Source: Variovorax sp. PMC12 (GTDB lineage: Bacteria > Pseudomonadota > Gammaproteobacteria > Burkholderiales > Burkholderiaceae_C). Taken from it: a stretch of 64,000 bases of DNA. The translations under genes were made by a program, and so were the position numbers. Of the stretch, positions 51,731-59,791 are shown piece after piece (positions within the stretch are counted from its first letter, which is position 1; each line of letters opens with the position of its first letter). The notes under the pieces are model-generated. The model had not been told where the DNA came from and ran no database searches. It was given only the letters and a program-made list of their open reading frames with translations. Location: positions 4,490,501-4,554,500 of the forward strand of contig NZ_CP027773.1 of assembly GCF_003019815.1 (NCBI RefSeq), in the 5' to 3' direction.

Positions 51731-51754
51731 ACACTTCGTCCGCGGCCGAAGTGT
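51731..51754. promoter_or_regulatory. Operator ACACTTCG-N8-CGAAGTGT
   Basis: A perfect eight-base inverted repeat (51731-51738 and 51747-51754) lies in the 83-bp gap between the divergent P450 and ArsR-type genes. Its length and position suit a dimeric winged-helix repressor controlling both genes. Confidence 0.7.
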
Positions 51755-51784
51755 CGGATGCCGAGCCGTCTTACGATGAGGCGC

Positions 51785-52477
51785 ATGGACACCCTCGATT
51801 CGACCGCCGATTTCCAGCTGGCCCGCGTAGCCGGCGCCATCGCCGAGCCGGCGCGCGCCCGCATGCTCAGCTGCCTGATGGACGGCCACGCACGCACCGC
51901 CACCGAACTCGCCACCGTGGCCGAGGTGGCCGCGTCCACCGCGAGCGCGCATCTTGCGCGGCTGAAGGAAGAGCGGCTGGTCGAACTGCTGGTGCAGGGC
52001 AAGCACCGCTACTTTCGCCTGGCCAACGACGACGTGGCCGCCGCGCTCGAAAGCCTGATGGTGATCGCCGGCACGCCGCGCGCGGCGGAGTTCAAGCCCA
52101 ACACGCCGAGCCGCCTGCGCAGCGCGCGCACCTGCTACGACCACATGGCGGGCACGGCCGGCGTCGCACTGCACGACCGGTTGCATGCGCAAGGCTGGCT
52201 CAGCGGCTTGCAGAGCGGTTCCTACGAGCTCACGCCCGACGGCGCGATCGCGCTCGAAAGCCTGGGCGTGGAGGTGGACGCGGTGCGCCGCTCGCGCCGG
52301 CGCTTCGCCTGTGCCTGCCTCGACTGGAGCGAACGCCGGCCGCACCTGGGCGGCGCGCTCGGGGCCGCGTGGCTGCAGCTGTCGCTGCGGCGCGGATGGG
52401 TGCGGCAGGAACTGGACGGCCGCGCGCTCACGCTCACGCCGAAGGCGCAGCGCGAGATGCCGGAGCTTTTCGCCTGA
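51785..52477 (+). CDS. ArsR-type winged-helix regulator
   Basis: A 230-residue regulator. The N-terminal ArsR HTH has IAEPARARMLSCLMDGHARTATELATVA and STASAHLARLKEERLVELL. The C-terminal domain is larger than in simple ArsR proteins, with LDWSERRPHLGGALGAAWLQLSLRRGW near the end, a layout common in ArsR regulators next to metabolic genes. Metal ligands of classical ArsR are not evident. The promoter-proximal palindrome lies 31 bases before the start. The ATG at 51776 (three codons earlier) is an alternative. Confidence 0.9.
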   Translation: MDTLDSTADFQLARVAGAIAEPARARMLSCLMDGHARTATELATVAEVAASTASAHLARLKEERLVELLVQGKHRYFRLANDDVAAALESLMVIAGTPRAAEFKPNTPSRLRSARTCYDHMAGTAGVALHDRLHAQGWLSGLQSGSYELTPDGAIALESLGVEVDAVRRSRRRFACACLDWSERRPHLGGALGAAWLQLSLRRGWVRQELDGRALTLTPKAQREMPELFA

Positions 52478-52496
52478 GCGCCGGCAGGGTCCGACT

Positions 52497-53507
52497 TCAG
52501 GCCTTCAGCTTGAGCAGGTAGATCAGCGGGCCGGCCATCGCGGTGTCCAGCTCCAGGAAGCTCTCGAAGTCCTTGCCCGCCATCCAGTACGGGTCCCAGT
52601 TGTTGCGCTTGATGGTCTTCGCCCACAGGTCATGCGTGGTCGCGCGGCGCACCGCGTCGAGCAGCACGGCCTTGCGGTAGGGCGGCACCTTCTTGCCGGT
52701 CATCACGCCGCGCCAGTTGGCGAGGTCGGCGTCCACGCCCTGCTCGCGCACCGATGCGATGCCCTGGAACGGCTGCTTCGACGACACGCCGATGGCGCGC
52801 AGCCGGCCGCTGGCCAGGCTGTCGCTGAATTCGCTGAAGCCCGAGATGCCCGCCACCGCCTTGCCGCTCTCCAACGCCTCCACCACCTGCGCGCCGCCTG
52901 GGTGCGGCTGGTAGACCAGCGAGGAGGAAGCGCCCGCCACGCGCGCCAGCATGCCGGCGTACATGTGGTCCACGCCGCCGGCGGAGCCGCCCGCGACCAC
53001 TGTATTGGCCGCGTCCGTGCGCAGCTGGGCGATCAGGTCCTTCGGCGTCTTGATGGGAGAGTCGGCCTTGACCGCCACCACTTCATAGTCGCTGGTGAGG
53101 CGTGCCACCGGCGACACGTTGCTCAGGGTCACGGCCGGCTTCTGCAGCGCCACGGCACCGACCATCACCATGCCGCTGACGAGCAGGGCCTCCGGGTCGG
53201 CGTCGTATTTCTCGACGTACTTGGCCAGGCCGATGGTGCCGCCCTTGCCGCCGATGTTCTCGTAGACCACGTTGCCCACCGCGCCCGAGGCCAGCAGCGC
53301 GGCGCCGAGCGCGCGGCCGGTCTGGTCCCAGCCGCCGCCTTCGTTCGCGGGAATCACGATGCGCAGCTTGCTGCCCGCCGGTGCGTCGGCCGCCCTGGCG
53401 ACGCCGGGCCACAGCGCGGCGCCCCCTGTGCCTGCAGCTGCGGCCGATGCCGCGATCCATGCCGAGAAGTTGCGGCGCGAGAGAGTGACGGAAGGCGACT
53501 GGGGCAT
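52497..53507 (-). CDS. TctC-type periplasmic receptor with Tat-like signal
   Basis: A 336-residue TctC-branch receptor. The N-terminus has SRRNFSAWIAASAAAAG, a twin-arginine type signal. The mature part has LRIVIPANEGGGWDQTGRALGAAL, YENIGGKGGTIGLAKYV and VAGGSAGGVDHMYAGMLAR. This GGGWDQT group is the citrate-type (TctC) side of the family. TctA/B are absent nearby. It lies alone between the ArsR-type regulator (convergent) and amn. Confidence 0.9.
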   Translation of the reverse strand: MPQSPSVTLSRRNFSAWIAASAAAAGTGGAALWPGVARAADAPAGSKLRIVIPANEGGGWDQTGRALGAALLASGAVGNVVYENIGGKGGTIGLAKYVEKYDADPEALLVSGMVMVGAVALQKPAVTLSNVSPVARLTSDYEVVAVKADSPIKTPKDLIAQLRTDAANTVVAGGSAGGVDHMYAGMLARVAGASSSLVYQPHPGGAQVVEALESGKAVAGISGFSEFSDSLASGRLRAIGVSSKQPFQGIASVREQGVDADLANWRGVMTGKKVPPYRKAVLLDAVRRATTHDLWAKTIKRNNWDPYWMAGKDFESFLELDTAMAGPLIYLLKLKA

Positions 53508-53587
53508 CTTGTTTCCGGTTTTCTGTGGGGAAACCGAATGATGTCCGCGAAAAGCGCCGATCCCGCCCGTGCGCGGGCAGGGACAAA

Positions 53588-53604
53588 CCCGGATGCACGC
53601 CGGG
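53588..53604 (-). terminator. Possible terminator after amn
   Basis: CCCGG (53588-53592) and CCGGG (53600-53604) pair around a seven-base loop just downstream of the amn stop, then on the minus strand GTTTG follows. The U-run is short, so this is a weak call. Confidence 0.35.
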
Positions 53605-53614
53605 CGCCCTTGCT

Positions 53615-55132
53615 TTACTGGAAGGCCACCTCGGCAAAGCTGCGCAGCTTGCGGCTGTGCAGGCGCGTGGAGCCTTCCTCGCGCAGGATGTCGATGGCCC
53701 GCATGCCGATGCGCAGGTGCTGTTCCACCCGTTCGCGATAGAAGTGGTTGGCCATGCCGGGCAGCTTGATCTCGCCGTGCAGCGGCTTGTCGCTCACGCA
53801 CAGCAAGGTGCCGTAGGGCACGCGGAAGCGGAAGCCGTTGGCCGCGATGGTGGCGCTTTCCATGTCCAGCGCCACCGCGCGGCTCTGGCTGAAGCGGCGC
53901 TGCGGCTGGTTGCCGGGCAGCAGCTCCCAGTTGCGGTTGTCGGTGCTGGCCACCGTGCCGGTGCGCATGATCTTCTTGAGGTCGGGGCCCTCGTAGCGCG
54001 TGACGTCGGCCACGGCCTTCTCGAGCGCGAGCTGGATCTCCGACAGCGCCGGAATGGGCACCCACAGCGGCAACTCTTCGTCGAGCACGTGGTCCTCGCG
54101 CACGTAGGCGTGGGCCAGCACGTAGTCGCCCAGCTGCTGCGTGTTGCGCAGGCCGGCGCAGTGGCCCAGCATCATCCAGGCGTGCGGGCGCAGCACGGCG
54201 ATGTGGTCGGTGATGGTCTTGGCATTGGCCGGGCCGACGCCGATGTTGACCATGCTGGTGCCGCTGCAGTCCTCGCGCACCAGGTGGTAGGCCGGCATCT
54301 GCGGCAGCCGCGGCGGTGCCGTGCCCTGGCTGCCGTCGAGCAGGTGGCCGAAGTTCTGGCTGCCGCCAGCGGCCAGGCCGCGGCGGCGCGTGACCACGTT
54401 GCCGGGCTCGATGAAGGCGATGTACTCGCTGTTCTCGTCGGCCATGGCCTCGTGGCCCAGCCGCACGAATTCGTCGATGTAGAACTGGTAGTTGGTGAAC
54501 AGCACGAAGTTCTGGAACCAGTCGGGCGCGGTGCCGGTGTAGTGGCGAAGGCGGTGCAGCGAGTAGTCCACCCGCGCGGCCGTGAACAGCGACAGCGGTT
54601 GCGCCTCGCCGTCGCGCGCCTCGAAGGTGCCGTTGGCAATGCCGTCGTCCATCACGCCCAGGTCGGGCAGGTCGAACACGTCGCGCATGAGGGCGCGGCG
54701 CTCGGCGCTCATGGTGCCTTCGATGTGGTCGTTCTCGGCAAACGAGAAGTGGATGGGAATGGGCTGCGTGCTGGTGCCGATCTCCAGCTCGACCTGGTGG
54801 TTTTCCAGCAGCAGGCGGAACTGGTCGAAGTAGTAGCGCGAGAACAGGTCGGGCCGCGTCAGCGTGGTCTCGTAGCGGCCGGGGCCGGCCACGAAGCCGT
54901 AGCTCAGGCCGGCGTTGGCCGGCGGCGTGTGGCGCGAGACGGTGTGGGTATGCACCCGCACGAAGGGGTAGCAGGCCCGCACCCGGCCCGGCAGCGCCTC
55001 GCCGGCAACGAAGCGCAGCATCGATTCGCGAAGATGGGCCAGGCCGCCGTTGTAGATGGCCTTGACCTGTTCGAGTGCGGCGGCGGCATCGGCGAAGCGG
55101 GCGGGAGCGACGAAGGTGGGCATGTAGGGCAT
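53615..55132 (-). CDS. amn: AMP nucleosidase
   Basis: A 505-residue AMP nucleosidase, splitting AMP to adenine and ribose 5-phosphate. The N-terminal domain (about 1-180) includes LSYGFVAGPGRYETTLTRPDLF, and the phosphorylase-like domain has IGVGPANAKTITDHIAVL, MMLGHCAGLRN and ALDMESATIAANG. The E. coli enzyme is 484 residues. ATG 55132 is chosen; 55123 is an alternative. A palindromic repeat lies directly upstream (55176-55338). It is in the same direction as the LOG-like gene. Confidence 0.95.
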   Translation of the reverse strand: MPYMPTFVAPARFADAAAALEQVKAIYNGGLAHLRESMLRFVAGEALPGRVRACYPFVRVHTHTVSRHTPPANAGLSYGFVAGPGRYETTLTRPDLFSRYYFDQFRLLLENHQVELEIGTSTQPIPIHFSFAENDHIEGTMSAERRALMRDVFDLPDLGVMDDGIANGTFEARDGEAQPLSLFTAARVDYSLHRLRHYTGTAPDWFQNFVLFTNYQFYIDEFVRLGHEAMADENSEYIAFIEPGNVVTRRRGLAAGGSQNFGHLLDGSQGTAPPRLPQMPAYHLVREDCSGTSMVNIGVGPANAKTITDHIAVLRPHAWMMLGHCAGLRNTQQLGDYVLAHAYVREDHVLDEELPLWVPIPALSEIQLALEKAVADVTRYEGPDLKKIMRTGTVASTDNRNWELLPGNQPQRRFSQSRAVALDMESATIAANGFRFRVPYGTLLCVSDKPLHGEIKLPGMANHFYRERVEQHLRIGMRAIDILREEGSTRLHSRKLRSFAEVAFQ

Positions 55133-55175
55133 GGCGTCATTGTGCAATGCTTGTTTGAGGGCGTTGTTCGGGGTG

Positions 55176-55198
55176 CGCTCACGCCGCCGTCGTGAGCG
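55176..55198. repeat. Palindrome, apparently empty copy of the A-left element
   Basis: CGCTCACG (55176-55183) and CGTGAGCG (55191-55198) are joined through only seven bases. In the related site at 31312-31407 the same arms enclose a 68-bp unit. This looks like the same site without an insert. Confidence 0.7.
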
Positions 55199-55242
55199 TT
55201 CAGAGCACTTGTTGATCGAGCGGCACAACGGCAGCGCTCGTC

Positions 55243-55338
55243 GTGCACAGGGCGCCGGGTGCTCCCCGCAGCGAAATAAAGGAGGAGGCCGCAGGCCGGG
55301 GGACATTCGCGGAGGGGAGTACCCGGTGGCCTGTGCAC
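55243..55338. repeat. Palindromic repeat, copy B
   Basis: A 96-bp element with the arms GTGCACAGG (55243-55251) and CCTGTGCAC (55330-55338), followed inward by GCCGGGT and ACCCGGT; the 68-bp unit is 55257-55324. It matches copy A-right closely. Stem positions differ in compensating pairs: A has T with A where B has C with G, and the inner hairpin is GGGGC/GCCCC in A but GGCC/GGCC in B. Confidence 0.85.
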
Positions 55339-55364
55339 GCACCCTGAACGAAAGCACCCAAACC

Positions 55365-55913
55365 TCAGCCCAGCAAGCACTCCAGCACCTTCGCAAGCAT
55401 GTCGTTCACATCGACAGCCTGCACAGCCCCGGGCAGCGCCACATCGCCGTGCATCACGAACACCGGCTTGCCCCACTTCAGCCCCATCGCCATCTCCGAC
55501 AGCGTGCCCATGTTGCCGCCGATGGCCACCAGGCACACGCCGCTGCGCGCGATGATGCCGTTGCGCATCTCGCCCATGCCCGTGGGAATGGCCACGCTGA
55601 GCCACTCGTTGGCGTTGCGGTCGTCGTCCTCCGGCAGGATGCCCACGGCGATGCCGCCTGCTTCCACCGCGCCGCGCGAGGCCGCGGCCATCACGCCGCC
55701 GCGCCCGCCGCACACCACCGACATGCCCGCGCGGGCCAGCGCATGCGCCACCGCATGGGCGGCCTCGCACTCGGCCGGGCCGCCGTCGCCGGGGCCGATC
55801 ATCGCCACCGGCTGGCGGTGGCGCGACGGCCCCCGCTGCTTCTGCGCCAGGCGCGCCAGCGCCTCAGTGACCGGCGCCGACAGCACCGCGCTCGCGCCTT
55901 CGCGTAAAGACAT
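55365..55913 (-). CDS. LOG-like Rossmann protein (TIGR00725/SLOG type)
   Basis: A 182-residue protein with VAMIGPGDGGPAECEAAHAVAHALARAG, then VVCGGRGGVMAAASRGAVEAGG, and VAIGGNMGTLSEMAMGLKWGKPV. These are the nucleotide-binding GGRGGVM and G-G-x-G-T-x-x-E motifs of LOG/SLOG proteins. The cytokinin-activating LOG reaction is known for close relatives, but SLOG proteins also bind other nucleotides, so function is open. ATG 55913 overlaps the ABC permease gene by 50 bases; a later start would shorten the N-terminus. It is last in the ABC operon. Confidence 0.82.
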   Translation of the reverse strand: MSLREGASAVLSAPVTEALARLAQKQRGPSRHRQPVAMIGPGDGGPAECEAAHAVAHALARAGMSVVCGGRGGVMAAASRGAVEAGGIAVGILPEDDDRNANEWLSVAIPTGMGEMRNGIIARSGVCLVAIGGNMGTLSEMAMGLKWGKPVFVMHGDVALPGAVQAVDVNDMLAKVLECLLG

Positions 55914-56688
55914 CACCCACTCCCATCACGATCACACACACCACCATCAGCACCAGCGACAACGCCGCCGCCACCGCGAAATCGGAACCGCCGTCGCCCA
56001 CCTGCGCCAGCAGCATCAGCGGCAGGATGTTGAGCTGCGTGCCCACCAGCGCCAGCGCCGTGCCGTAGGTGCCCATGGCAATCGCGGCGACCATGCAGGC
56101 GTTCGACAGCACCGAAGGCAGCACCTCGGGCACCACCGTGTCCCGGAAGGCGCGGGCTTTCGACGCGCCCAGCGTGCGCGCCGCCTGCGCCGGGCGCAGG
56201 TCGAGGTTCGCGAACACCGGGTACAGCGACAGCGCCACGCGCGGGATCAGGTAATAGGCATAGGCGAAGCCCAGGCCCGACACGCTGTAGATCCAGCTGC
56301 CCAGGGCCGCCGGGTCCGCGCCCAGCCCCGCGAGCAGCTGCGTCACGAAGCCGGCGCGCCCGAAGGCCAGGATGAAGCCGTAGGCGATCACCAGCCCCGA
56401 GAAAGCCAGCGGCAGGCCCAGCAGCGTCATCATCCACTGGCGCCGCGACGCCGGCTGGCGCGCCAGCTCGATCGCGATGCAGGTGCCCACCAGCGCCGAC
56501 ACCGCGCCCGCCGCCAGCCCGAGCGCCAGCGTGTTGCGCAGCGCGCCGAAGAACAGCGGGTTGCCGAACAGCCGCCCGAAGGCGCTGCCGCCTTCGCCGA
56601 AGGCCTCGGGCAGCAGCGCCGCCAGCGGCACCGCGAAGAACAGCGCCATGAAGGCCCAGGCGGGCCAGGCGCCAAAGCGTCGCATCAC
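55864..56688 (-). CDS. ABC importer permease
   Basis: A 274-residue permease with six membrane helices. The EAA loop region is AQAARTLGASKARAFRDTVVPEVLPSVL. Part of a five-gene minus-strand operon: permease, ATPase, receptor, this permease, LOG-like gene. The class resembles iron, phosphonate or polyamine importers. Its stop lies within the LOG-like gene. Confidence 0.93.
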   Translation of the reverse strand: MMRRFGAWPAWAFMALFFAVPLAALLPEAFGEGGSAFGRLFGNPLFFGALRNTLALGLAAGAVSALVGTCIAIELARQPASRRQWMMTLLGLPLAFSGLVIAYGFILAFGRAGFVTQLLAGLGADPAALGSWIYSVSGLGFAYAYYLIPRVALSLYPVFANLDLRPAQAARTLGASKARAFRDTVVPEVLPSVLSNACMVAAIAMGTYGTALALVGTQLNILPLMLLAQVGDGGSDFAVAAALSLVLMVVCVIVMGVGDVFTRRRERGAVGAGH

Positions 56689-56698
56689 GGCTGACCGA

Positions 56699-57778
56699 TC
56701 ACTTGCCCAGGGCAGCCTGTGCCCACAGCTTGTCGATCTCGGCCTTGCGCTCCGAGGCCTTCACCACGTCCAGCGGCTTGATCTGCGGCGCGGGCGGCAT
56801 CTTGGCGGCCACGTCGGCGCTCAGCTGCGTGCCCGGCACGGCCGGCCGCACGAAGCCCTGCGCGAACAGCGACTGGCCGGCCTCGCTCATGATGAAGTTC
56901 AGCCACAGCTTGCCGGCGTTCGGGTTCGGGCCGTTCTTCACCAGGCTGATGGCGTAGGGCGCGGCCACGCTGGCTTCCTTCGGAATGACGACTTCCATCG
57001 CGTCGCCCATGCCGTCGACGTGCTTGGCCTTCAGGCCGTCGTTCTCGTAGCTGATCCACACGGGAATCTCGCCCTTGAGGAACTTGGCGTAGGGCGTGGT
57101 GCCTTCCACGCGCAGCACGTTGCCGGCCGAATGCAGCTTGCCCAGGTAGTCGATGCCGGGCTGCACGTTGTCGACGCTGCCGCCGTTGGCGTAGGCCGCG
57201 GCGAAAGTCAGCACCTGGCCGATGCCGGTGGAGCGCGGGTCGAGGTAGACCACCGTGTTCTTGAACTCGGGCTTGAGCAGGTCGGCCCAGCCCGTGGGCA
57301 CGTTCTTCACCAGCTTCTTGTTGACCAGGAAGGCGATGTTCAGCGTGTGGATGGTGAACCAGCGGCCTTCGGCCTCGCGGAACACGGGCGGCAGCTTGTC
57401 GAAGTTGACGGGCTTGAAGGGCGCGACCACGTCCTTCTTCGCGGCGTCGACGGCCGAGGCGGCGAAGTAGTAGGCGGTGTCGGCCTGCGGGCGGCGCCTG
57501 GTCTTCTCGAGCGCGACCACGGTGGCGGCGGAACCGATGTCGTTGTAGGTCAGCTCGATCTCGGGGTAGCGCTTCTTGAAGTCGCGGAACAGCGACTTCC
57601 AGTTGGCCCATTCGGGGCCGGTGTCGAAGGAGACGCACAGGCCTTCCTTCTGCGCCTCGGCGTACAGCGCCTTCTCGCCCGCATACAGCTCGGGGCCGTC
57701 GAAGGCGAAGGCGGTGCGGGCCGCGAGGGTGGCCAGCGGCAGTGCGCCGGCGGCTTGGATCAGTTGTCTGCGTTGCAT
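56699..57778 (-). CDS. ABC importer periplasmic receptor
   Basis: A 359-residue binding protein. The Arg pair and hydrophobic run in QRRQLIQAAGALPLATL make a signal peptide. The mature part has LCVSFDTGPEWANWKSLFRDFKKRYPEIEL, NTVVYLDPRSTGIGQVLTFAAAYA and WISYENDGLKAKHVDGMG. It is related to the FbpA/PhnS-type receptors. AAGGAG precedes ATG 57778. It belongs with the neighbouring permeases and ATPase. The ligand may be a phosphonate, polyamine or metal complex; not settled. Confidence 0.93.
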   Translation of the reverse strand: MQRRQLIQAAGALPLATLAARTAFAFDGPELYAGEKALYAEAQKEGLCVSFDTGPEWANWKSLFRDFKKRYPEIELTYNDIGSAATVVALEKTRRRPQADTAYYFAASAVDAAKKDVVAPFKPVNFDKLPPVFREAEGRWFTIHTLNIAFLVNKKLVKNVPTGWADLLKPEFKNTVVYLDPRSTGIGQVLTFAAAYANGGSVDNVQPGIDYLGKLHSAGNVLRVEGTTPYAKFLKGEIPVWISYENDGLKAKHVDGMGDAMEVVIPKEASVAAPYAISLVKNGPNPNAGKLWLNFIMSEAGQSLFAQGFVRPAVPGTQLSADVAAKMPPAPQIKPLDVVKASERKAEIDKLWAQAALGK

Positions 57779-57800
57779 GGTGGCTCCTTGAGGAAAGGGT

Positions 57801-58829
57801 TCAGTGGTCGAGTAAACGGATGTGCCCGGGCGCGATGGCGATGGCCTCCACGGCCGGCGCGGGCGATTCGGCAAGGAAGGGCCTGGCCGCGCCCGGCACC
57901 TCGAAGTCGTAGCGCGTGAGCGCACCCAGGTAGCGCTGCGCGCGGGTGCTGCCCGCGAGACGGTTCACGGCGTCGGCTGCCGGGTCGGCGCGGATGTGCT
58001 CGGGGCGCACCAGCACGTGCACCGCGGTGCCGAAGGCGCGCTGGCCGGTGTCGGCGAAGAGTTCGGCAAAGCCCAGGTCCAGCCGGCCCGGCGCGGCCAC
58101 CTTGGCGGGCAGGATCGTCGAGAGCCCGACGAACTCGGCCACCGCGCGGCTCGCGGGGTTCTCGTAGATGTCGCGCGGCGTGGCGATCTGCAGCAGCCGG
58201 CCGTCCTTGAGCATGGCGACGCGGTCGGCCATGACCAGTGCTTCTTCCTGGTCGTGCGTGACCAGCAGCGTGGTGGCGTTGAAGCGCTGCTGTATGGCGC
58301 GGATCTGGTCGCGCAGGTGGCCGCGCACGCTGGCGTCGAGCGCCGACAGCGGCTCGTCGAGCAGCAGGGCGCGCGGGTCGATGGCCAGGGCGCGCGCCAA
58401 GGCCACGCGCTGCTGCTGGCCGCCCGAAAGCTGCGCCACGGCGCGCTGCGCAAAGTCGCCCAGCCCCACGATGTCGAGCAGCTCCTGCGCGCGCTGGCGT
58501 CGTTCGGTGGCCGCCACCTTGCGCAGCTTGAGCCCGTAGGCCACGTTGTCGAGCACGCTCAGGTGCGGGAACAGCGCGTAGCTCTGGAACACCATGCCGA
58601 TGTTGCGCTGGTGCACGGGCGTGCGCGACATGTCTTCGCCGTCGAGCGCGATGCGGCCGGTGTGGCCCGTCTCCAGGCCCGACACCAGCTTCAGCAGCGT
58701 CGACTTGCCGGAGCCGCTGGGGCCGATCACCGCGACCAGCTCGCCGGTGCGCACGTCGAGCGACACGTCGTGCAGGCCGTGCGTGCTGCCGGGATAGTTG
58801 TAGTTGACGTTGTCGAGTAGGAGGCTCAT
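57801..58829 (-). CDS. ABC importer ATPase
   Basis: A 342-residue ATPase. Walker A GPSGSGKSTLLKL, Q-loop FQSYALFPHLS, signature LSGGQQQRVALARALA, Walker B ALLLDEPLSALD, and the H-loop LLVTHDQEEAL. The C-terminal TOBE-type domain (about 240-342) is present. The family is spermidine/putrescine/iron/phosphonate type. It is 22 bases upstream of the receptor and 10 downstream of the first permease. Confidence 0.95.
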   Translation of the reverse strand: MSLLLDNVNYNYPGSTHGLHDVSLDVRTGELVAVIGPSGSGKSTLLKLVSGLETGHTGRIALDGEDMSRTPVHQRNIGMVFQSYALFPHLSVLDNVAYGLKLRKVAATERRQRAQELLDIVGLGDFAQRAVAQLSGGQQQRVALARALAIDPRALLLDEPLSALDASVRGHLRDQIRAIQQRFNATTLLVTHDQEEALVMADRVAMLKDGRLLQIATPRDIYENPASRAVAEFVGLSTILPAKVAAPGRLDLGFAELFADTGQRAFGTAVHVLVRPEHIRADPAADAVNRLAGSTRAQRYLGALTRYDFEVPGAARPFLAESPAPAVEAIAIAPGHIRLLDH

Positions 58830-58839
58830 GGCGTATCGG

Positions 58840-59631
58840 TCAGGCGCGTTGCTTCACGAGGGAAGAGGAAAGAAGCGCCGACGCGCTCGCCAGCACAAGA
58901 AGGATCACCGTGGCCGCGCAGGCGAAGCCCGTGGCGCCGTAGAAGGCCTGCAGCAGCACCACGGGGTAGGTGCGGTTCTGGAAGCTCGTGAGCAGGTTCG
59001 ACACGCCGAACTCGCCCACCGAGATGGCCGCCACCATCACCAGCCCGCTGATCAGGCTCTGGCGCAGGCTCGGCAGCACGATGCCGGTGAACTGCTGCCA
59101 GCCCGAGGCGCCGAGCGTGGCCGCCGCCTGCTCGAGCCGGCCGAGGTCGAGGTGGCGCAGGTCGGTCAGCAGCGTGTTGGTGAGGTAGGGCAGGGTGAGG
59201 ATCGCGTGCGCGGCTATCAGCAGCGGCATCGAGCCCAGCCAGGGCGCGAGATCGGTGTTGAACACGATCATGTAGCCGAAGGCCAGCGTGATGGCCGGCA
59301 CCGCCACCGGCGTGGCGCTCACGATGCGCGCCGCCAGGCTGCCGCCGCGCTGCGCGCCGTGGTACAGCGCATAGGCCAGCGGCAAGGCCAGCACGGTGTT
59401 GATGGCGCAGGCCGACATGGCGACCACGAGGCTGCTGACGAAAGCCTTGCGGAACGAGGTGTCGAGCCACAGGTCGACGTACCACTGTCCGGTGATGCCG
59501 GTGGGCAGCAGCGTGTTGGTCCAGTTGCCGCCCACGCTGCCGATCATCAGCAGGGCGATGGGCAGCAGCAGGTACAGGCCGTAGATGAGCGAAATGCCGC
59601 GAACCAAGGTTGTCTCCAATGTCATGGACAC
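58840..59631 (-). CDS. ABC importer permease, first gene of operon
   Basis: A 263-residue permease. Hydrophobic helices begin with ISLIYGLYLLLPIALLMIG; the EAA loop is EQAAATLGASGWQQFTGIVLPSL. A short PV-rich periplasmic loop follows the first helix. It starts the operon; ATG 59631 or 59625 may start translation. It is divergent from a LysR gene with a GAAAGC palindrome between. Confidence 0.93.
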   Translation of the reverse strand: MSMTLETTLVRGISLIYGLYLLLPIALLMIGSVGGNWTNTLLPTGITGQWYVDLWLDTSFRKAFVSSLVVAMSACAINTVLALPLAYALYHGAQRGGSLAARIVSATPVAVPAITLAFGYMIVFNTDLAPWLGSMPLLIAAHAILTLPYLTNTLLTDLRHLDLGRLEQAAATLGASGWQQFTGIVLPSLRQSLISGLVMVAAISVGEFGVSNLLTSFQNRTYPVVLLQAFYGATGFACAATVILLVLASASALLSSSLVKQRA

Positions 59632-59750
59632 CCGGCATACTTTCCGGATGCGCTACTGTCAGCGCCGGGCATGCCGCCGCGTTGCCCCGAATTCTAGGAA
59701 CCGCGTGCGTACTTATGGGTGAAAGTTGGATGACGACACTTGAGCAATCA

Positions 59751-59774
59751 GAAAGCGTTTTTCACGCAGCTTTC
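59751..59774. promoter_or_regulatory. LysR-type site GAAAGC-N12-GCTTTC
   Basis: A perfect six-base inverted repeat (59751-59756 and 59769-59774) lies 17 bases before the LysR start in the divergent gap to the ABC operon. Its size fits a LysR dimer site. Confidence 0.5.
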
Positions 59775-59791
59775 ATGAAGCGGAGCGATGC

